Source: Hazenella coriacea
Lineage (GTDB): Bacteria; Bacillota; Bacilli; Thermoactinomycetales; Thermoactinomycetaceae
Assembly (NCBI RefSeq): GCF_004341825.1
Contig: NZ_SMAG01000006.1
Coordinates: forward strand, 62,001 to 126,000
DNA length: 64,000 nt
Direction of reading: 5' to 3'
Part shown: positions 52,601-62,800 of the stretch, piece after piece
Numbering within the stretch: position 1 is the stretch's first letter
How the letters are laid out: each line of letters opens with the position of its first letter
Notes under the pieces: model-generated
The model's database searches: none
What the model saw: the letters and a program-made list of their open reading frames with translations, nothing else
What the model was told of the DNA's origin: nothing
Position numbers and translations under genes: made by a program

Positions 52601-53880
52601 TATCCCTCTTCTATTACTTGAGAAATGACTGGATCAACCGCATCTGGAGACATAGAAGAAGTAGCCAAAGCCACTCCTTCTATGTCTAGCTTAGTTGTAT
52701 TAGTACTAAAATGGGTAGAGTAATTGTCAACAAGATAAGTGGATAGTTCTGCAATCGTTGTATATTCAAATAATAGAGTTGGAGATAGGCTCACGCCGAT
52801 TTTATTTTCTATGGCCTCTACAACTTGAAGTAAACCAGGTGAATCCAAGCCCATTTCATAGTAACCAACTTGACTTTCGATTTGTTCTTGTGATTTTTGC
52901 AGTCGTTCTGCTAATAATTGCCGTAAAAACCGTTCAATTTTGTTGTAAATCGTTTTGTTGATCGGATCCGAAACGTTTGGATGGGAGAAAGAAGATGAAT
53001 CCACTTTCATTCCTTCGCTTGAATGAATCGTTTGCTGTCGATTCGGATTGATTAGTTCTGCTCCTCGTACTAATTTACTTGCGAAATTTTTCAATTCCGC
53101 TATTTTCTTTCCAGATTCATTGAAGAATTCGAATGTCAGATAAATCAGTTCGTTCTCTTGACGTACTGAGGAACTCTGGACCCGAGTGATGCAACGAGTT
53201 TGCAAAAGCTCCGAAGCACAAAACGATTCATAGAATAGAGGTAAATATAGTCTTTGTTCCTCCTTCAGAAGCGAAGAAAGCAACAGATTTGATCCAATCC
53301 CACTAGCATCCATTAGGGTAGGATGAAACATAAAAACGTCTGCATAGGAGGAAGCATCTGGACCAACAGAAAGATCGATCAAAACACTTTCATCAACATC
53401 ATAAATCTGCCCGATCGCCTTCATGAAGCCCGTATGCATCAGCTCTTGATGTTGACATTGTTCATAAATCTCATCTAAATCTACAATATTTTTTGCTGAT
53501 TGTTTCCGAACCTGAAGATTGAGTGTTTCTTCAAATTCTACAGGTTTCCTTTTGAACATTTCAGCAGTCACATATTGTTTTGTACCCTGCGCAACTGCTC
53601 CATTTTGTAGCACTTGCCCATCGATCGAAATACGCCATTGACCTTCTTGGCTTTCTCTACACTGAATATTAAGCATAATCTCTTCATTAGGTCCTACAAT
53701 TAAGGGATGATAAATAGATAAATTTCTAAGTTCAAGCTCATGATAAGAAAAACCATGTTCTCGAAAAATCTGATATATGAGGTCAATGTAAGCCAGACCT
53801 GGTAATATGTCTTGTCCGTATGCCTTGTGATTGCATACAATCGGATTTTTAAGGGTAATGCTTAATTGTTCAGTAATCAC
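40660..53880 (-). CDS. pksM: Trans-AT polyketide synthase PksM-like: DH-ACP / KS-DH-KR-cMT-ACP / KS-KR-ACP / KS-ACP
   Basis: 4406 residues, GTG start 19 bases after pksL. The N-terminal DH (1-275) has an intact H-x3-G-x4-P (His18, Gly22, Pro27) and HPTLMD (Asp191). It serves the KS0 at the end of PksL. ACP Ser347. Module A: KS 447-885 (Cys621, His754, His794), DH (His1094, Asp1266), KR (Ser1726 region, Tyr1739), cMT 1868-2215, ACP Ser2300. Module B: KS 2403-2815 (Cys2558, His2693, His2733), KR with TGGCGGLG and Tyr3407, no DH, ACP Ser3564, so a beta-hydroxyl is kept. Module C: KS 3652-4072 (Cys3816 in AACSSG, His3951 in HSTGS, His3991), ACP Ser4312, no reduction. A C-terminal helical tail (4365-4406) probably docks to the N-terminus of PksN. 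Size and order match PksM/BaeM. Confidence 0.9.
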   Translation of the reverse strand: MITEQLSITLKNPIVCNHKAYGQDILPGLAYIDLIYQIFREHGFSYHELELRNLSIYHPLIVGPNEEIMLNIQCRESQEGQWRISIDGQVLQNGAVAQGTKQYVTAEMFKRKPVEFEETLNLQVRKQSAKNIVDLDEIYEQCQHQELMHTGFMKAIGQIYDVDESVLIDLSVGPDASSYADVFMFHPTLMDASGIGSNLLLSSLLKEEQRLYLPLFYESFCASELLQTRCITRVQSSSVRQENELIYLTFEFFNESGKKIAELKNFASKLVRGAELINPNRQQTIHSSEGMKVDSSSFSHPNVSDPINKTIYNKIERFLRQLLAERLQKSQEQIESQVGYYEMGLDSPGLLQVVEAIENKIGVSLSPTLLFEYTTIAELSTYLVDNYSTHFSTNTTKLDIEGVALATSSMSPDAVDPVISQVIEEGYGQKQKNGIPPKRPTPTVEGDIAIIGMAGRYPQASNIQEFWNNLKEGKDCITEIPASRWDWQRFEGITSPSGKSISKWGGFIDAPDCFDPQFFRISPREAETMDPQERLFLETCWETIEDAGYTPKTLTATQGRNQRQHVGVFVGVMHKDYSLVGAESLSRENIFPLSLNYAQIANRVSYYCNFHGPSMAVDTVCSSSLTAVHLALESIRHGECEVALAGGVNLSLNPDKYISYGDMHSTDGYCRTFGKGGDGYVSGEGVGAVLLKPLHKAVEDGDQIYAVIKGSTINHVGTVSGMTVPSPVAQADLIETCLEKTGIDPRTISYVEAHGTGTSLGDPIEIQGLVKAFRQYTSDKQFCSLGSVKSNIGHAESAAGISGLSKVALQLHHKTLVPSLHSEELNPYLDLHSSPFYVQQQMGEWKQPVIMENGCEVSYPRRAGLSSFGASGSNVHIILEEYLPNEVQEQTPVLLRMPVIIPLSARNKERLQEYANKLLAFLHEGIHLSELAYTLQVGREAMEERVAFIVKDIPELMEKLAAFGEGKEEINDCWSGQIKHGKEMVDFFSADQDALELIDKWFKKGNLKKIAELWVKGLSMDWSGLYSDHKLKRISLPTYPFAKERYWVPEADTQTNSKANTQVLHPLLHQNTSDFSEQRFSSTFTGQEFFLSDHVVKGKKILPGVAYLEMVRAAVEKAVGAIENEKVIRLNDIVWIRPIVIGNQPVEVHIGLYPEDHGEITYEVYSKSEEVDEAKLVHSQGSVVLGSISETLTLDIQALLAECNQTIVTSDQCYTAFKTMGLDYGPGYQGIEKVYVGEDQLLAKISLPTSVRNSQDLFVLHPSLMDSAFHASIGLIVSSMDGILLGNEASLSLPFAMQELEIFSACTPTMWSLIRTSKDHRAKDKIRKYDIDLCDENGKICVRMKGASIRALEGELPNGNINETVKNGDLVDLPFGNTRLFPSWEPISIEIGQNLRSSTESVVVLGGTEEQQKNVQQHFMKASVLELQSTDDIEKITQKLQSCGTIDHVIWIAPDHPLESLADDRLIEEQDQGVVQVFKILKAILQLGYGDKHISWSMITTQAQPVNPSDKINPIHASVHGFAGTLAKEYTNWKIRIMDLEEGCHWPLDRMFILPTNRQGQTWAYRNQRWYQQQLIPFQYTTPSETLYKPKGVYVVIGGAGYIGEAWSEYMIRTYQAQMIWIGRSQMNAEIQSKLDRLATLGPAPQYIEADATNLNSLHQAYKQIKEHNSRIDGIVHSAMVLTEQSLENMEVEEFKAGLAAKIDVSVRLAQVFQKETLDFVMFFSSLVAYIKNVKQSHYASGCTFEDAFAYQLSNHWTCPVKVMNWGYWGNGEVAKDQDFVQLIDQIGLGLIQPQEGMEALEVLLSGPVNQMALINTTKPVAIEGLNPNEQIAIYSKEPSSCIQMMELDVPKTQFTGEHTKLTEDLEMNELLYKLLLSQLQSLGLIVDNKIGIGRPHFSKRLQPLYGKWLEESLAVLVQNHYLKLEGDSYTVVDPTSLDLDTLWKEWELKKLSWMEDRNMKAMVVLVDATLKALPDILTGKVPATDIMFPNSSMELVEGIYKQNQVADYFNEVLADTLVAYIQERVKQDPDTPIRIMEIGAGTGGTSATVFRRLKPYQVQIQEYCYTDLSKAFLMHAEKEYGWENPYVTYQIFNVEEPIAGQGIEAGGYDVVIAANVLHATKNIRETLRNAKAVLKNGGCLLLNEMAGNSLFTHLTFGLLEGWWLVEDPELRIPGCPGLYPENWKSVLENEGFHSVFFPAQENHSLSHQIVVAESDGVIRQKQLIQQYISSPKQNIDMDPKVKVQPFGQKKQIKKTEAMTDDWLREKSTAYFAKLIGETLKIPVNRIDSSDPLENYGIDSIIVVQLTNTLRKVLDNVSSTLFFEYHTIDALVEYFINNQKNSLMKLIGLENLQNDEEMISQNEVLVEKELTDSRLTFRKSRRYLKVDHPAIEESTSSFPRVRDIAIIGISGRYAQANTVVDFWNHLKKGKNCITEIPKDRWDWKEYFDEKKGKKGSIYTKWGGFIEDFDKFDPSFFQIPPVEAEKMDPQERVFLETAYASMEDAGYTPATLSSSRKVGVFTGVMNKNYPTGYGYWSIANRVSYLFNFQGPSLAVDTACSSSLTAIHLALESLYSGTSECAIAGGVNLIVDPIHYLNLTTMTMLSSGDKCKSFGDQADGFVDGEGVGAIVLKPLHQAIADGDHIYGVIKGSMMNAGGKTNGYTVPNPNAQSQLIAEVLQRAGVPARTVSYLEAHGTGTALGDPIEISGLTKAFEQDTQDRQFCAIGSVKSNIGHCESAAGIAGVTKVLFQLKHQQLVPSLHSEVLNPNIDFKNTPFIVQQELAEWKRPVIDGLEVPRRAGISSFGAGGANVHLVIEEYIPKTEIQNHVQSQSAIIVLSAKNEEQLQNQVERLLTAISEQRYSDTDLTRIAYTLQTGREAMEHRLGFVVSSMKELEEKLKEITTGREYVEGLYRGQTKQSKDTLAAFVADEDTEKIIDAWISKGKYKKLLDVWVKGLNFDWNQLYGSNKPIRISLPTYPFARERYWMPQLEQKVNRRVPIRLKRKIQSKVKGRIQSSLQLNAKHDQNRKTSEPFELMTFSESWREEALQPNSSETKIKTLVCFLSDPENQKVVVEAVQDLDQQTKVIFISQGTTYKKESPYGYCLVRHEPSTYVEAFKGIQEEHGQIDGMLYLWALEDPSCIQDYSCIVYVLQSIMSAKMKPHRLLLAGQFDHGLDRSYLESWIGFERSLGLVLPNTKVSGVYQSVSMHHRNDVMKDWLQKLWAELQVQTAPSVLYQEKKRYVYKIEPTTIQTGKNILKLKGTYLITGGCGGLGSLFAQHLAKQYSANLILTGRSPINRERQNQIQELERLGSQVMYVQADVCDLISMKEALGHIKERFGVIHGVIHAAGIQNQQSIFEKDMQSFEKVIGSKINGTRVLDELLQEEPLDFVCYFSSSSAILGDFGTCDYAIGNRFQMAYAHYRNEQPHQGKTIVINWPVWEDGGMEVGDPETTQMYLKSSGQRFLETEEGIDIFERILSQNNSQHLVLVGEHDRAYRFLGLTETSTSTPLPIMSIPPGKGRRAEMEGWSVEQCLEWDLKDHINKLLKISKDKLELDKNWADFGFDSIHLAEFAVLLTKHYEIEITPALFFGYSNLRKLIHYFMTDHREKIQEFYREGVIEQAILPSVPAVPKTTKKRLGKPKLSTKSIDSTIVEPIAVIGMSGRFPQADTIHELWDHLKNGRNCISEIPTERWDWKEYDGDPHREPGKTNSKWGGFLKDIDRFDPLFFQISPKEAENMDPRQRIFLEEAWHTFEDAGYMGERIKGKSCGVYVGVEEGEYAFLAGENMQINGSQNATLAARIAYALDLKGPNLALTAACSSGLVAIHQACQALRQGDCEMALVGGVSLNISHLSYAALSKADMLSPDGKCRVFDQRANGLVPGEAVAAVLLKPLSKAISDQDHIYGCIKASGVNYDGRTNGITSPNPLSQAELIEGIYDKYKINPMDIQYVMAHSTGSKLGDPLEVQALTSVFRKYTDKKQFCTIGSIKPLIGHTFAASGVVSLMSMLMAMKDQTILGTYNCEVNNEYINFKESPFTLTKENQVWITKNNSLRMGTISSTGISGTNAHAVVEEYIPELEEYRDVCSSSFPQIIVLSAKNRDRLHMNAQQMLEYAELQTDLCVPNFAYTLQVGREAMECRLAIVVRNREELVQGLKEYLETVKESQDLITSVPIFTGDWVEDDSNNGSLLSGISGETILQVLLKEKSFDKVAQYWVNGGHVSWEMLHEGMEVRRVPLPTYPFSRERYWIKESKEKHHRLDTIHQMTEEQQKYEDTSENRTKEMIEGYIVQFLSKELNLAPEQMNVKRKLQDYGLDSIVGRKLYRHLEEYLDVEITGRETLEYRTIQALATYLAFKVNEANRQEIVGMSRPETLLNQLNDNTDSSIIEMMEQFTQGKLDFEKVQKMLEGKK
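47212..48117 (-). repeat. C-methyltransferase block nearly identical to one in pksR (copy 2)
   Basis: PksM residues 1922-2223, partner of 22947-23852, gap-free over 906 bases. In PksM the block is internal, between KR and ACP. In PksR it sits at the N-terminus. Confidence 0.8.
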
Positions 53881-53899
53881 TCTTCTTACAACCCCTCTC

Positions 53900-56800
53900 T
53901 CAGATTAATGTTTTCCAGAACATCCCTTTTGAAGTAGTATTCAATTGAACAGCTTGTGCTTGATCTTCTTTGGATAATAAGCCTATCTGCAAAAGTGGTT
54001 GCCGCTTTAAAGCTGGAAGTGGTAGGGGCTTTCTAACCGCACGATGAGTTGTCTCCTCCCATGCCTCCAAAATCACATGTGCATTGGTACCTCCATCGGC
54101 AAAACAGTTAATCGCTGCAATCGGAACTTTTTCTGTCCATTCCATCGATTTACGACAAAAATAAAAGCTGCTTGCTTCGATATCAAAATGTGTCATCGAT
54201 TGTTCACCCGATAGAAATGGAACCCATTGGCGATGCTGTAGCATGAGAACAACTTTAATCAAGCTTGCAATCCCTTCCGCACATAATGGATGCCCAATAT
54301 TAGGCTTTACAGATCCGATCCCTAAGGGGACTTTATTAGAAGAACGGTAAATAGATTGAATTGCTTTAAGCTCCAGTAAATCTGTGACCGTAGAGCCTGA
54401 TCCATTTGCTTCAATATAGCTAATCTCTTCGGGTTGCTTACCGCTTTTGTCAAGAGCTACCTGCATCACATCCTTCTGTGCTTGCAAGTTCGGAGTGGCT
54501 GGTCCTGCCGTTCTTCCGTCGTTATTAACAGCTATCGCTTTAATCACAGCATAGATGGAATCCCCGTCTTGGATCGCTTGAGATACTGTCTTCACTAAAA
54601 CCATTCCCACGCCTTCTCCTAAAACAACCCCATCTGCACGCTGGTCAAACACATGAAAAGATGGCTCATTGCATAAAATTCCTCGCTGTTGAAACATTTG
54701 ATGGGCTACATCCGTATCCAACAAACTGACTCCACCCACGACAGCCGATTCAATCTCTCCACTGCGTAGGGCTTGGATCGCCATATTCATACCAACTAAC
54801 GATGAGGAACAGGCTGTATCCAAAACAACGCTTGGACCACGTAAATCAAAAAATTGCGAGATATTGGTTGCTAAATAGTTTTGTCCTGTCGCAACAATTG
54901 GATTCCTTACTTGAAGAAGTTGGCTTTCGTTTGGCTTGTGTTGACTTCGACCACCTAGATAGACACCTATAGGTCTTCCTTTAATCTCATGGTGAGAATA
55001 TCCAGAGTGATACCATAAATAGAGGCATTGTTCCAACACTGCTAGTGCTTGCGGATCCATCACTTTAGCATCATCCTCAGGAATTCGGAAGAATTCAGGG
55101 TCAAAATGTGTGATATTGTCGATCAAGCCTGCATAATAAGAATTGGAATAGCCCCAGCGTTCCTGTGGGACAGGATGAATCGCCGACTTCCCTTTGGAGA
55201 GTAAATCCCAGTATTTTTCCAATGTATCTGCTCCAGGAAAACTGCAAGAAAGTCCAACGATCGCCATATCTTCTTCATTGGAGATTACATGTGAAGGCTT
55301 GTACTTTTGTTGCTCCTGTACTGAGATCGGTTTCTCCAGTGATGTAGGCAAATGAACTGGTGCTGGTTTTTCCGAAACCAAACCATCTAAAGCTTTGGAT
55401 AAGGAATCCCCATATGAGCCCACCAACCAGACAGCAAAGGACTGAATAGTTGGATATTCATATAATGTAGATGGATCGATGTTTCCTAGAAGCTTTTGGT
55501 TTATTTGTTGCAATAATTGCGCCAAAATAATAGAATCCACTCCATATTCTTGGAATGGTTCATCGATCTCTAGTTGTGTGGGGTCGATCTTTAATTCTTT
55601 AGAAAATAACTCAATCAACCAAGCTTGTGTCACATCGACAAGCTCATGGGATTCCACACCTATCGGAGCAGAATGCCATAATGGAGTGTCTGTTGTAGAG
55701 TTCTCTTGAATCTCACGCTGCATGAACTGTTCAGGATTCCATCGATCAGAATGAACCGCCGGTAAAATGACAGAACGCATTTTCTGAGATAGGATCTGAT
55801 CTAGAAACTGTAACCCTTCTTCATTGGTCATACTTAATAGTCCTGTTTGTTCATAAGCTCTACTTTTCACTTCCCCCATACCAGTCTCTTTCCAATTCGG
55901 CCACTGGATGCTAATGATTGGGCAGTGATCCTTGGTCGCTTCGGCAAAATAGTCCATATAGGCATTAGCCATGGCGTAAGCACTTTGTCCTGATGCGAGT
56001 ACGGGAATAATCCCAGATACCGATGAGTACAGAACGAAAAACTGTAAAGGTTCATTGTGGAGCAGATGAAATAGTGTATGGAGTCCTGTAATCTTCGGCT
56101 CCAGCACATGTTGAATGTCTACAGCCTTTTTCTTGATAAAAGCGGGGTTTTTCAAATCTCCCACTCCCGCACAATGAATCACCCCACCAATCGGCCCCAT
56201 CGTATTTCTGATATATTGAATCCTTTGTTGTACGGCAACCGAATCGGATAAAGGAAGAGAGAGCACTTCTACTGTTGCACCCTGGGCTTCCAAATCAAGA
56301 ACTGCTTGAATTTTCTGCTCTATTAACGTGTTTGACTCCTTATAAACATCCCATTGCTCACGAGGAGGTAATGACTCACGTCCCGTCAGTACCAACCGTT
56401 TCACTCCATAATGTTCTATGAAATGTTTGGCGCATAAGTACCCAAGCCCTCGAGTCCCCCCAGTAATCAATAGCACATGTTCTTCAGGGAATGACTTTGA
56501 TATTTTCTCCATGGTATGATCTTCAACTGACCATTCTTTTAAACAGGCACGATATCGTTTTCCATCCCTATAACAAACCTCTGCATGCTCATCATTGGCA
56601 GAAAACTCATTAGCAATCTGCTGGGCCAAAACCTGATCTTCAGTACATGCATCTGCATCCATATGTCGTGATTTGACGTGGCTATACTCATTCTGCAACA
56701 TTCGGTACAGTCCAGCTCGTGAAGCACCTGACAGATTGATGGAATCATTTTGATACGATTCTAACCCTTTGGTTACGCACATCACCATCAAGCCTTCTCT

Positions 56801-59800
56801 ATGCCCATCCTCGATTAGTCTTTGAAGCCAGTCGATCCAGTCTACTGCATCATTTGTATTTCTTCCACATCCAATTAAATCTACAAAACCATCAAAACTT
56901 GTCCAATCATATTCAGAAGGTTGTAAGTCCATGTTTTGTATATCCAGAATTTGATGTTGAGGGAAATACCTAGAGACCTCAACAGCCAGCTTTGCAGTCT
57001 CTTTATTCGCCAATATGGCAATGGATCGATTTACTTTTCCAGTCGAAGTTAGAGGGCAAAGCTCCCATTGCTTTTTCAAAAAACACATGGCTTTCTTTGC
57101 AGAACTCTTTTCATTCGTAAGTGCAACCATTGTTGAAATCGCTGTCTTACTGCTACTGTTCGTTTGGATCTTTTCAGCTGGTAGCCAATAATATTCCTTA
57201 GCGAACGGGTACGTAGGTAAACTGATTCGATGGGGTTTCGCATCACTATAAAGCTTATTCCAATCTACATTCAGCCCTTTTACCCATAATTCAGCTATTT
57301 TTTTAAACTTCTTCTTTTGAATCCATGTTTGTAGCAATTTTTTTGCGTCTTCATCTGTTTCAAAAATTTTGATCTCATCTTTGCTCTGCTTTACCTGAGC
57401 TGTCAAAATTCCGACCGTTGCTGAATGATCTTCAATAAATTCCGTTAGTGTTTGTTGTAGCATTTCTCTTGAATCAACAAAAAATGCCATACGATAGTCC
57501 ATCGCTTCTCGCCCTACTTGAAGAGTATAAGCCAGATCCACCAGATTCAGACTCTCATGAGATTCTACAAAGCCCTTCATCTCTTGAGCATAAGCTTTCA
57601 ATTGTTCTTTTTTCTTCGCAGACAAAACAACTAATACTGGATTATTTGTATCACTAACAGATGTAGTTCTTTCTCCATCTCCCTGACTAGGAAAATACTC
57701 TTCAATCACAAGATGAGCATTTGTCCCACTGTATCCAAACGAACTTACACAAGCACGTCGTGGCATTCCACTGTTTACTTCCCAATGTTTAAACTCCGTA
57801 TTTACATAGAATGGGGAGTTTTTAAAGTCAAAATGTTCATTTGGTTTCTTAAAATTCAAGGTTGGAACTAGCTTTTCATTTTTCATGCACAGTAATACTT
57901 TTTGCACACTTGCTACACCTGCCGCCGCAGAAGTGTGACCAATATTACTCTTCACTGAACCTATCGCACAATAATTCTTTTGATTGGTTTTTTCTTTAAA
58001 TACGGTTGATAATGCTTCTAACTCAATCGGATCTCCTTGTTTGGTTCCAGTCCCATGCATTTCAACGTAACTAATACTCTCTGGATGTATTTGATATTTT
58101 TCATATATTTCCCGTGCTAATTCCATTTGGCTATTGGCACTTGGTGCAGTAATCCCATTGGTTTTACCATCCTGATTAATCCCTGATCCAATGATGACAC
58201 CATAGATGTGATCTTGATCCGCTTCAGCATCTTTTAGCCTTTTTAGAACTAGTGCTCCAGCCCCTTCACCAGGAACAAAACCATTTGCACTGTTATCAAA
58301 TGTTTTACATTGACCATCCGGGGATAGCATCCCAGCTGTGCACATACTGATATAGGATTCTGGAGTCAGGTATAAACTGACACCGCCAACCAAAGCCATA
58401 TCAATTTCCTGATTTAATAATGCTTGACAAGCCAGATGTGTCCCTACTAATGATGAAGAACATGCCGTATCGATGGAAATAGCAGGTCCTTTTAGATTTA
58501 GATAATAAGGAATACGAGCGGATGCAATCGCAAAGCTGTTACCCGTTGCACTTCCTCCAACCTGATTTTGATAGAGCATCATGCCATATTCATTGCTCAT
58601 CATTCCTAGGTATACACCACATTTTTTATGGCTCAATGATTGAGAGTGATAACCTGCATCCTCAAATGCCTTGTATCCTTCTTGTAAAAATAACCGATGC
58701 TGAGGGTCCATCACTTCAGCTTCTGATGGAGGAATATTAAAGAATAATGGATCAAAATGCTCTATATCATCTAAGATCCCTAGTGATTTACAATAAATTT
58801 TCCCTTTTTGATTAGGTCTTGGGTCATAATATTGATTCACATCCCAACGAGACTTAGGAATTTCACGAATTGAATTCCGTGCATGAATCAGATTATCCCA
58901 GAACTGGCGTAAATCATGTGCTCCCGAATACCTTCCTGACATCCCGACAATAGCTATAGATTCTGTAGGAGCTGTTCCTTTGACAACAGCTGTCTCGGTA
59001 TGTCTCTCCTTTAATGATTGTTTTACTGGTGATAATGAAATCGGCTGTGATGTATGATGAGTGGGTTTGCCTAATGGTGTGTCATTTGACCCCCATGTAG
59101 CTTTTGAAAAGGACTGATTCGCCTGTTTACTCACTTCATTGTTTACATCACTTGATTTACTAAATTCATTCTTTAAGAGTTTAGCAAAATCACGGATCGT
59201 CGGGTAATCATATACTTTGGTTACCATAATCGATGTTCCATACTGCTTGTTGATCGCTTTGATCCATTCAAGACCCGTAATCGAGTCCATCCCGATATCA
59301 ATGAATTTTTCATCGACATCTATGTCACTTGCTTCCATGTATAATACTTCTGCCAAACTTGTCGTCAATTCTTCGTGAAGCTCTTCCATTGATTCGAAAG
59401 GTTGAACATTTGTCGATCCAGAAGGAGTTGAATATTGAGTTTCTTCAATCGGATGACTCATCGAAATCGACTCATCAGACAAAGGTTGCAATGAAATATG
59501 AGTCGGCTTTTCTAATGGTGAGTCCACCGACTTCCATATAGCTTTTGAAAAGGATAGATCGGTCTGTTTACTTACTTCATTGTTTACATCACTTGATTTA
59601 CTAAATTCATTCTTTAAGAGTTTAGCAAAATCACGGATCGTCGGGTAATCATATACTTTGGTTACCATGATCGATGTTCCATACTGCTTGTTGATCGCTT
59701 TGATCCATTCGAGACCTGTAATCGAGTCCATCCCGATATCAATGAATTTTTCATCGACATCTATGTCACTTGCTTCCATGTATAATACTTCTGCCAAACT

Positions 59801-62800
59801 TGTTGTCAATTCTTCGTGAAGCTCTTCCATCGATCCGAAAGGTTGAACATTTGTCAATCCTGAAGGAATTGAATGTTGGGTTTCTTCAAGCGATTGATTC
59901 ATAGAAATTGACTCATCAGATAAAGACTGCAATGAAATATGAGTCGGCTTTTCTAATGCAACGTCCATCGACTGCTTGATCGCAATCGGTTGTTTGATTC
60001 CGATTTCGATCGCTTCATTGATTATTCTACTACCAGCCTTCTTGCTATTTTCCCTAAACCAATAGCGTTCCTTTATAAAAGGATAAGTTGGTAGACTGAT
60101 TCGACGGGGTTTGCTATCTGGATAGAGCCGATTCCAATCTAAACTCAGACCTTTCACCCAGAGCCCCAAAAGTTTTGCATATTTCCCCTTGCTGATCCAG
60201 GCATCTATGGTCTTTGCCATATCTTCATCCTCTGCAAAAACAGCTAAGGTATCTTTGTTACGTTTGACTTGTCCTCGGTATAAATCTTCTATTCCTTCCT
60301 TTCCTTCTACAAAGTCTTTCAACTTTTCTTCAAGTTCCGTGATACTCTTCGTCGTTAGAGCTAGACGCTCTTCCATCGCTTCACGTCCAACTTGAAGTGT
60401 AAATGCCATACTAGGAAGATCCGTATCAGAGTACCTACGCTCACCAATTGCAGTAAGTAATCCTTTCACTCGTTCCTGAAGCCTTTCTTCATTCTTGGCT
60501 GACAGTACGATGATGACAGGATTTTGATGAGTCGAAACGGATGGATAGGCAAAATCTTCTGCCTCAGCTTTGGGGATATACTCTTCAATCACGACATGAG
60601 CATTTACCCCTCCTGCACCAAATGATGATATACCTGCTATTCTCGGATATTCTTTGACTTCCCCATTGACTTCAATCATTGGACGTTTCCATTCTTCAAG
60701 CTTTTGCTGAACGATAAAGGGAGTGTTTATAAAGTCAATATTCGGGTTCAGCACGTTTGAATGTAGCGAAGGCACTAGTTGACCGTATTTCATTTGTAAC
60801 AATACCTTTGTCAAACCTGCAATGCCCGCTGCACTTTCACAATGACCGATATTAGACTTCGCAGACCCGATCGCACAAAATTGCTTATCTTGGGTTTGTT
60901 CATTAAAGACTTTCATTAGTCCTGTTATTTCAATAGGATCACCTAAGGATGTTCCTGTTCCATGTGCTTCTATATAGCTAATTGTTCTAGGATCGACACC
61001 CGCTTTTTTCAAAGATTTCCTAATCACATCCGCCTGAGCAATAGGGTTAGGAACGGAGTATCCATTGGTTTTCCCTCCGTGATTCATGGCAGTCCCTTTA
61101 ATGACTCCATAAATTTGGTCTCCATCCGAGATTGCTTTTGACAATGGCTTAAGTAGAACAGCACCTACGCCTTCTCCAGGCACATAGCCATCGCCTCCCA
61201 TTCCAAAGCTTTCACAACGTCCCTTACTTGACATAAATTTGCCCTGTCCCAACATCAGATATTTATTAGGATGAATCGAGACATTGACACCACCTGCAAT
61301 AGCAACCTGACATTCACCATTTTGTAAACTCTGGCAAGCCAAATGGATCGCTGTCAATGAGGAGGAGCACATGGTATCCAAAGCAATGCTGGGTCCATGA
61401 AAATTGAAGTAATAAGATACTCGATTGGCAATTGACGACGGGTTTCCGGTAAGTACAAGTGGTCTACCTAGGATCTGTTCTTGGGCTCCATATAACTGGT
61501 ATTCTTCGTACATCACCCCGACATAGACACCCACATGACCACCCAAATCATGACTTGCTAGATCATCCTCTTTTGGCAAAACTAGATTATCTCTGGTATA
61601 TCCTCCATCTTCCAGCGTTTCATAGACACACTGCAAAAATAAACGTTCTTGTGGATCCATTATTTCCGCTTCTCGGGGCGAGATATGAAAGAACTGGGGA
61701 TCAAATTGATCTACATCATTCATAAAGCCTCCCCATTTGCTATAAGTTTTCCCAGGTTTATTTTTGTCCGTATCGAAATACAGGCTATGATCCCATCGAT
61801 CACTAGGAATTTCTGTGATACAGTCTTTGCCTGCCCGCAAGTTATTCCAAAACTCATGAATATTATCCGCCTGAGGATATCGCCCCGAAACACCAATAAT
61901 GGCAATGTCCAAGTCCTGTTCTTCTTTTTCTTTCAACTTTTCTTTTGGAACTATTTGCAAAGGGGCATAACCTGAATATTTGTGATTCTTCGATATTGAC
62001 TTGACAGATTCTTCTTCCATAGGTAAAGCCTTAACAGTATCTTCAACACTTGATGCTACTTCTTCAATTCCTAGTAAATCTATCAGCTTGTGATGATAGT
62101 TTTCGAGAAAATACTCAGTGATAGATTTGATATCCTGATACTCAAAAAACAATGTTTTCGATAACGACCCAAACTTTTTCTCCAGTTCATTGGTCAAATG
62201 CATAATCATAATTGAATCGATTCCGTAATTCTCCATAGGAGCGTTCACATCGATCCGATCTGCGGGTAACTTGATAACGGAAGAAAGCAAACTTTTAAAA
62301 TAATTTTCCGCCTTTTCCTTCAGAGCTTCCTCTGTAATTTTCGGTATTGCCCGATTTTCCCCATCTTTTAGATGAAGGGGAACTTCTTGACTGGTGCTCT
62401 GGATGACTGGATCGGTGAGTCGTGTATGAGCAGCTTGACGCAAGAATGAATGGACTTGTTGCACAACACCCTCAACCACCATGACTTGAGTCTTTCCAGT
62501 TGCCCAACTTTGATATAATGCTTGGATACCAGCTTCAGTCGCCATAGCGATCATACCTGTGTTTTGCTTCATACTTTTTTCAGTTTCTATATCAACATGC
62601 ATGCCTCCCTCTTTCCACAATGGCCAACTGATTGAGAGAGTTCTTCCATTCCGTTGTTTTAATACCACTTGGGCGTTACGATATTCACCGTAGGCATTCA
62701 TAAAAGCATTTGCCGTAGCGTAATCTGCCTGTCCCAAACTGCCCACAGCTCCAGCTCCAGAGGAAAAGAGAATAAAAAAGTCAAGTGGCATATCCTTGGT

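Noticed and set aside
59066-59947. Tandem 441-base repeat as CRISPR or satellite
   Set aside because: It is an in-frame protein-domain duplication within one open frame.
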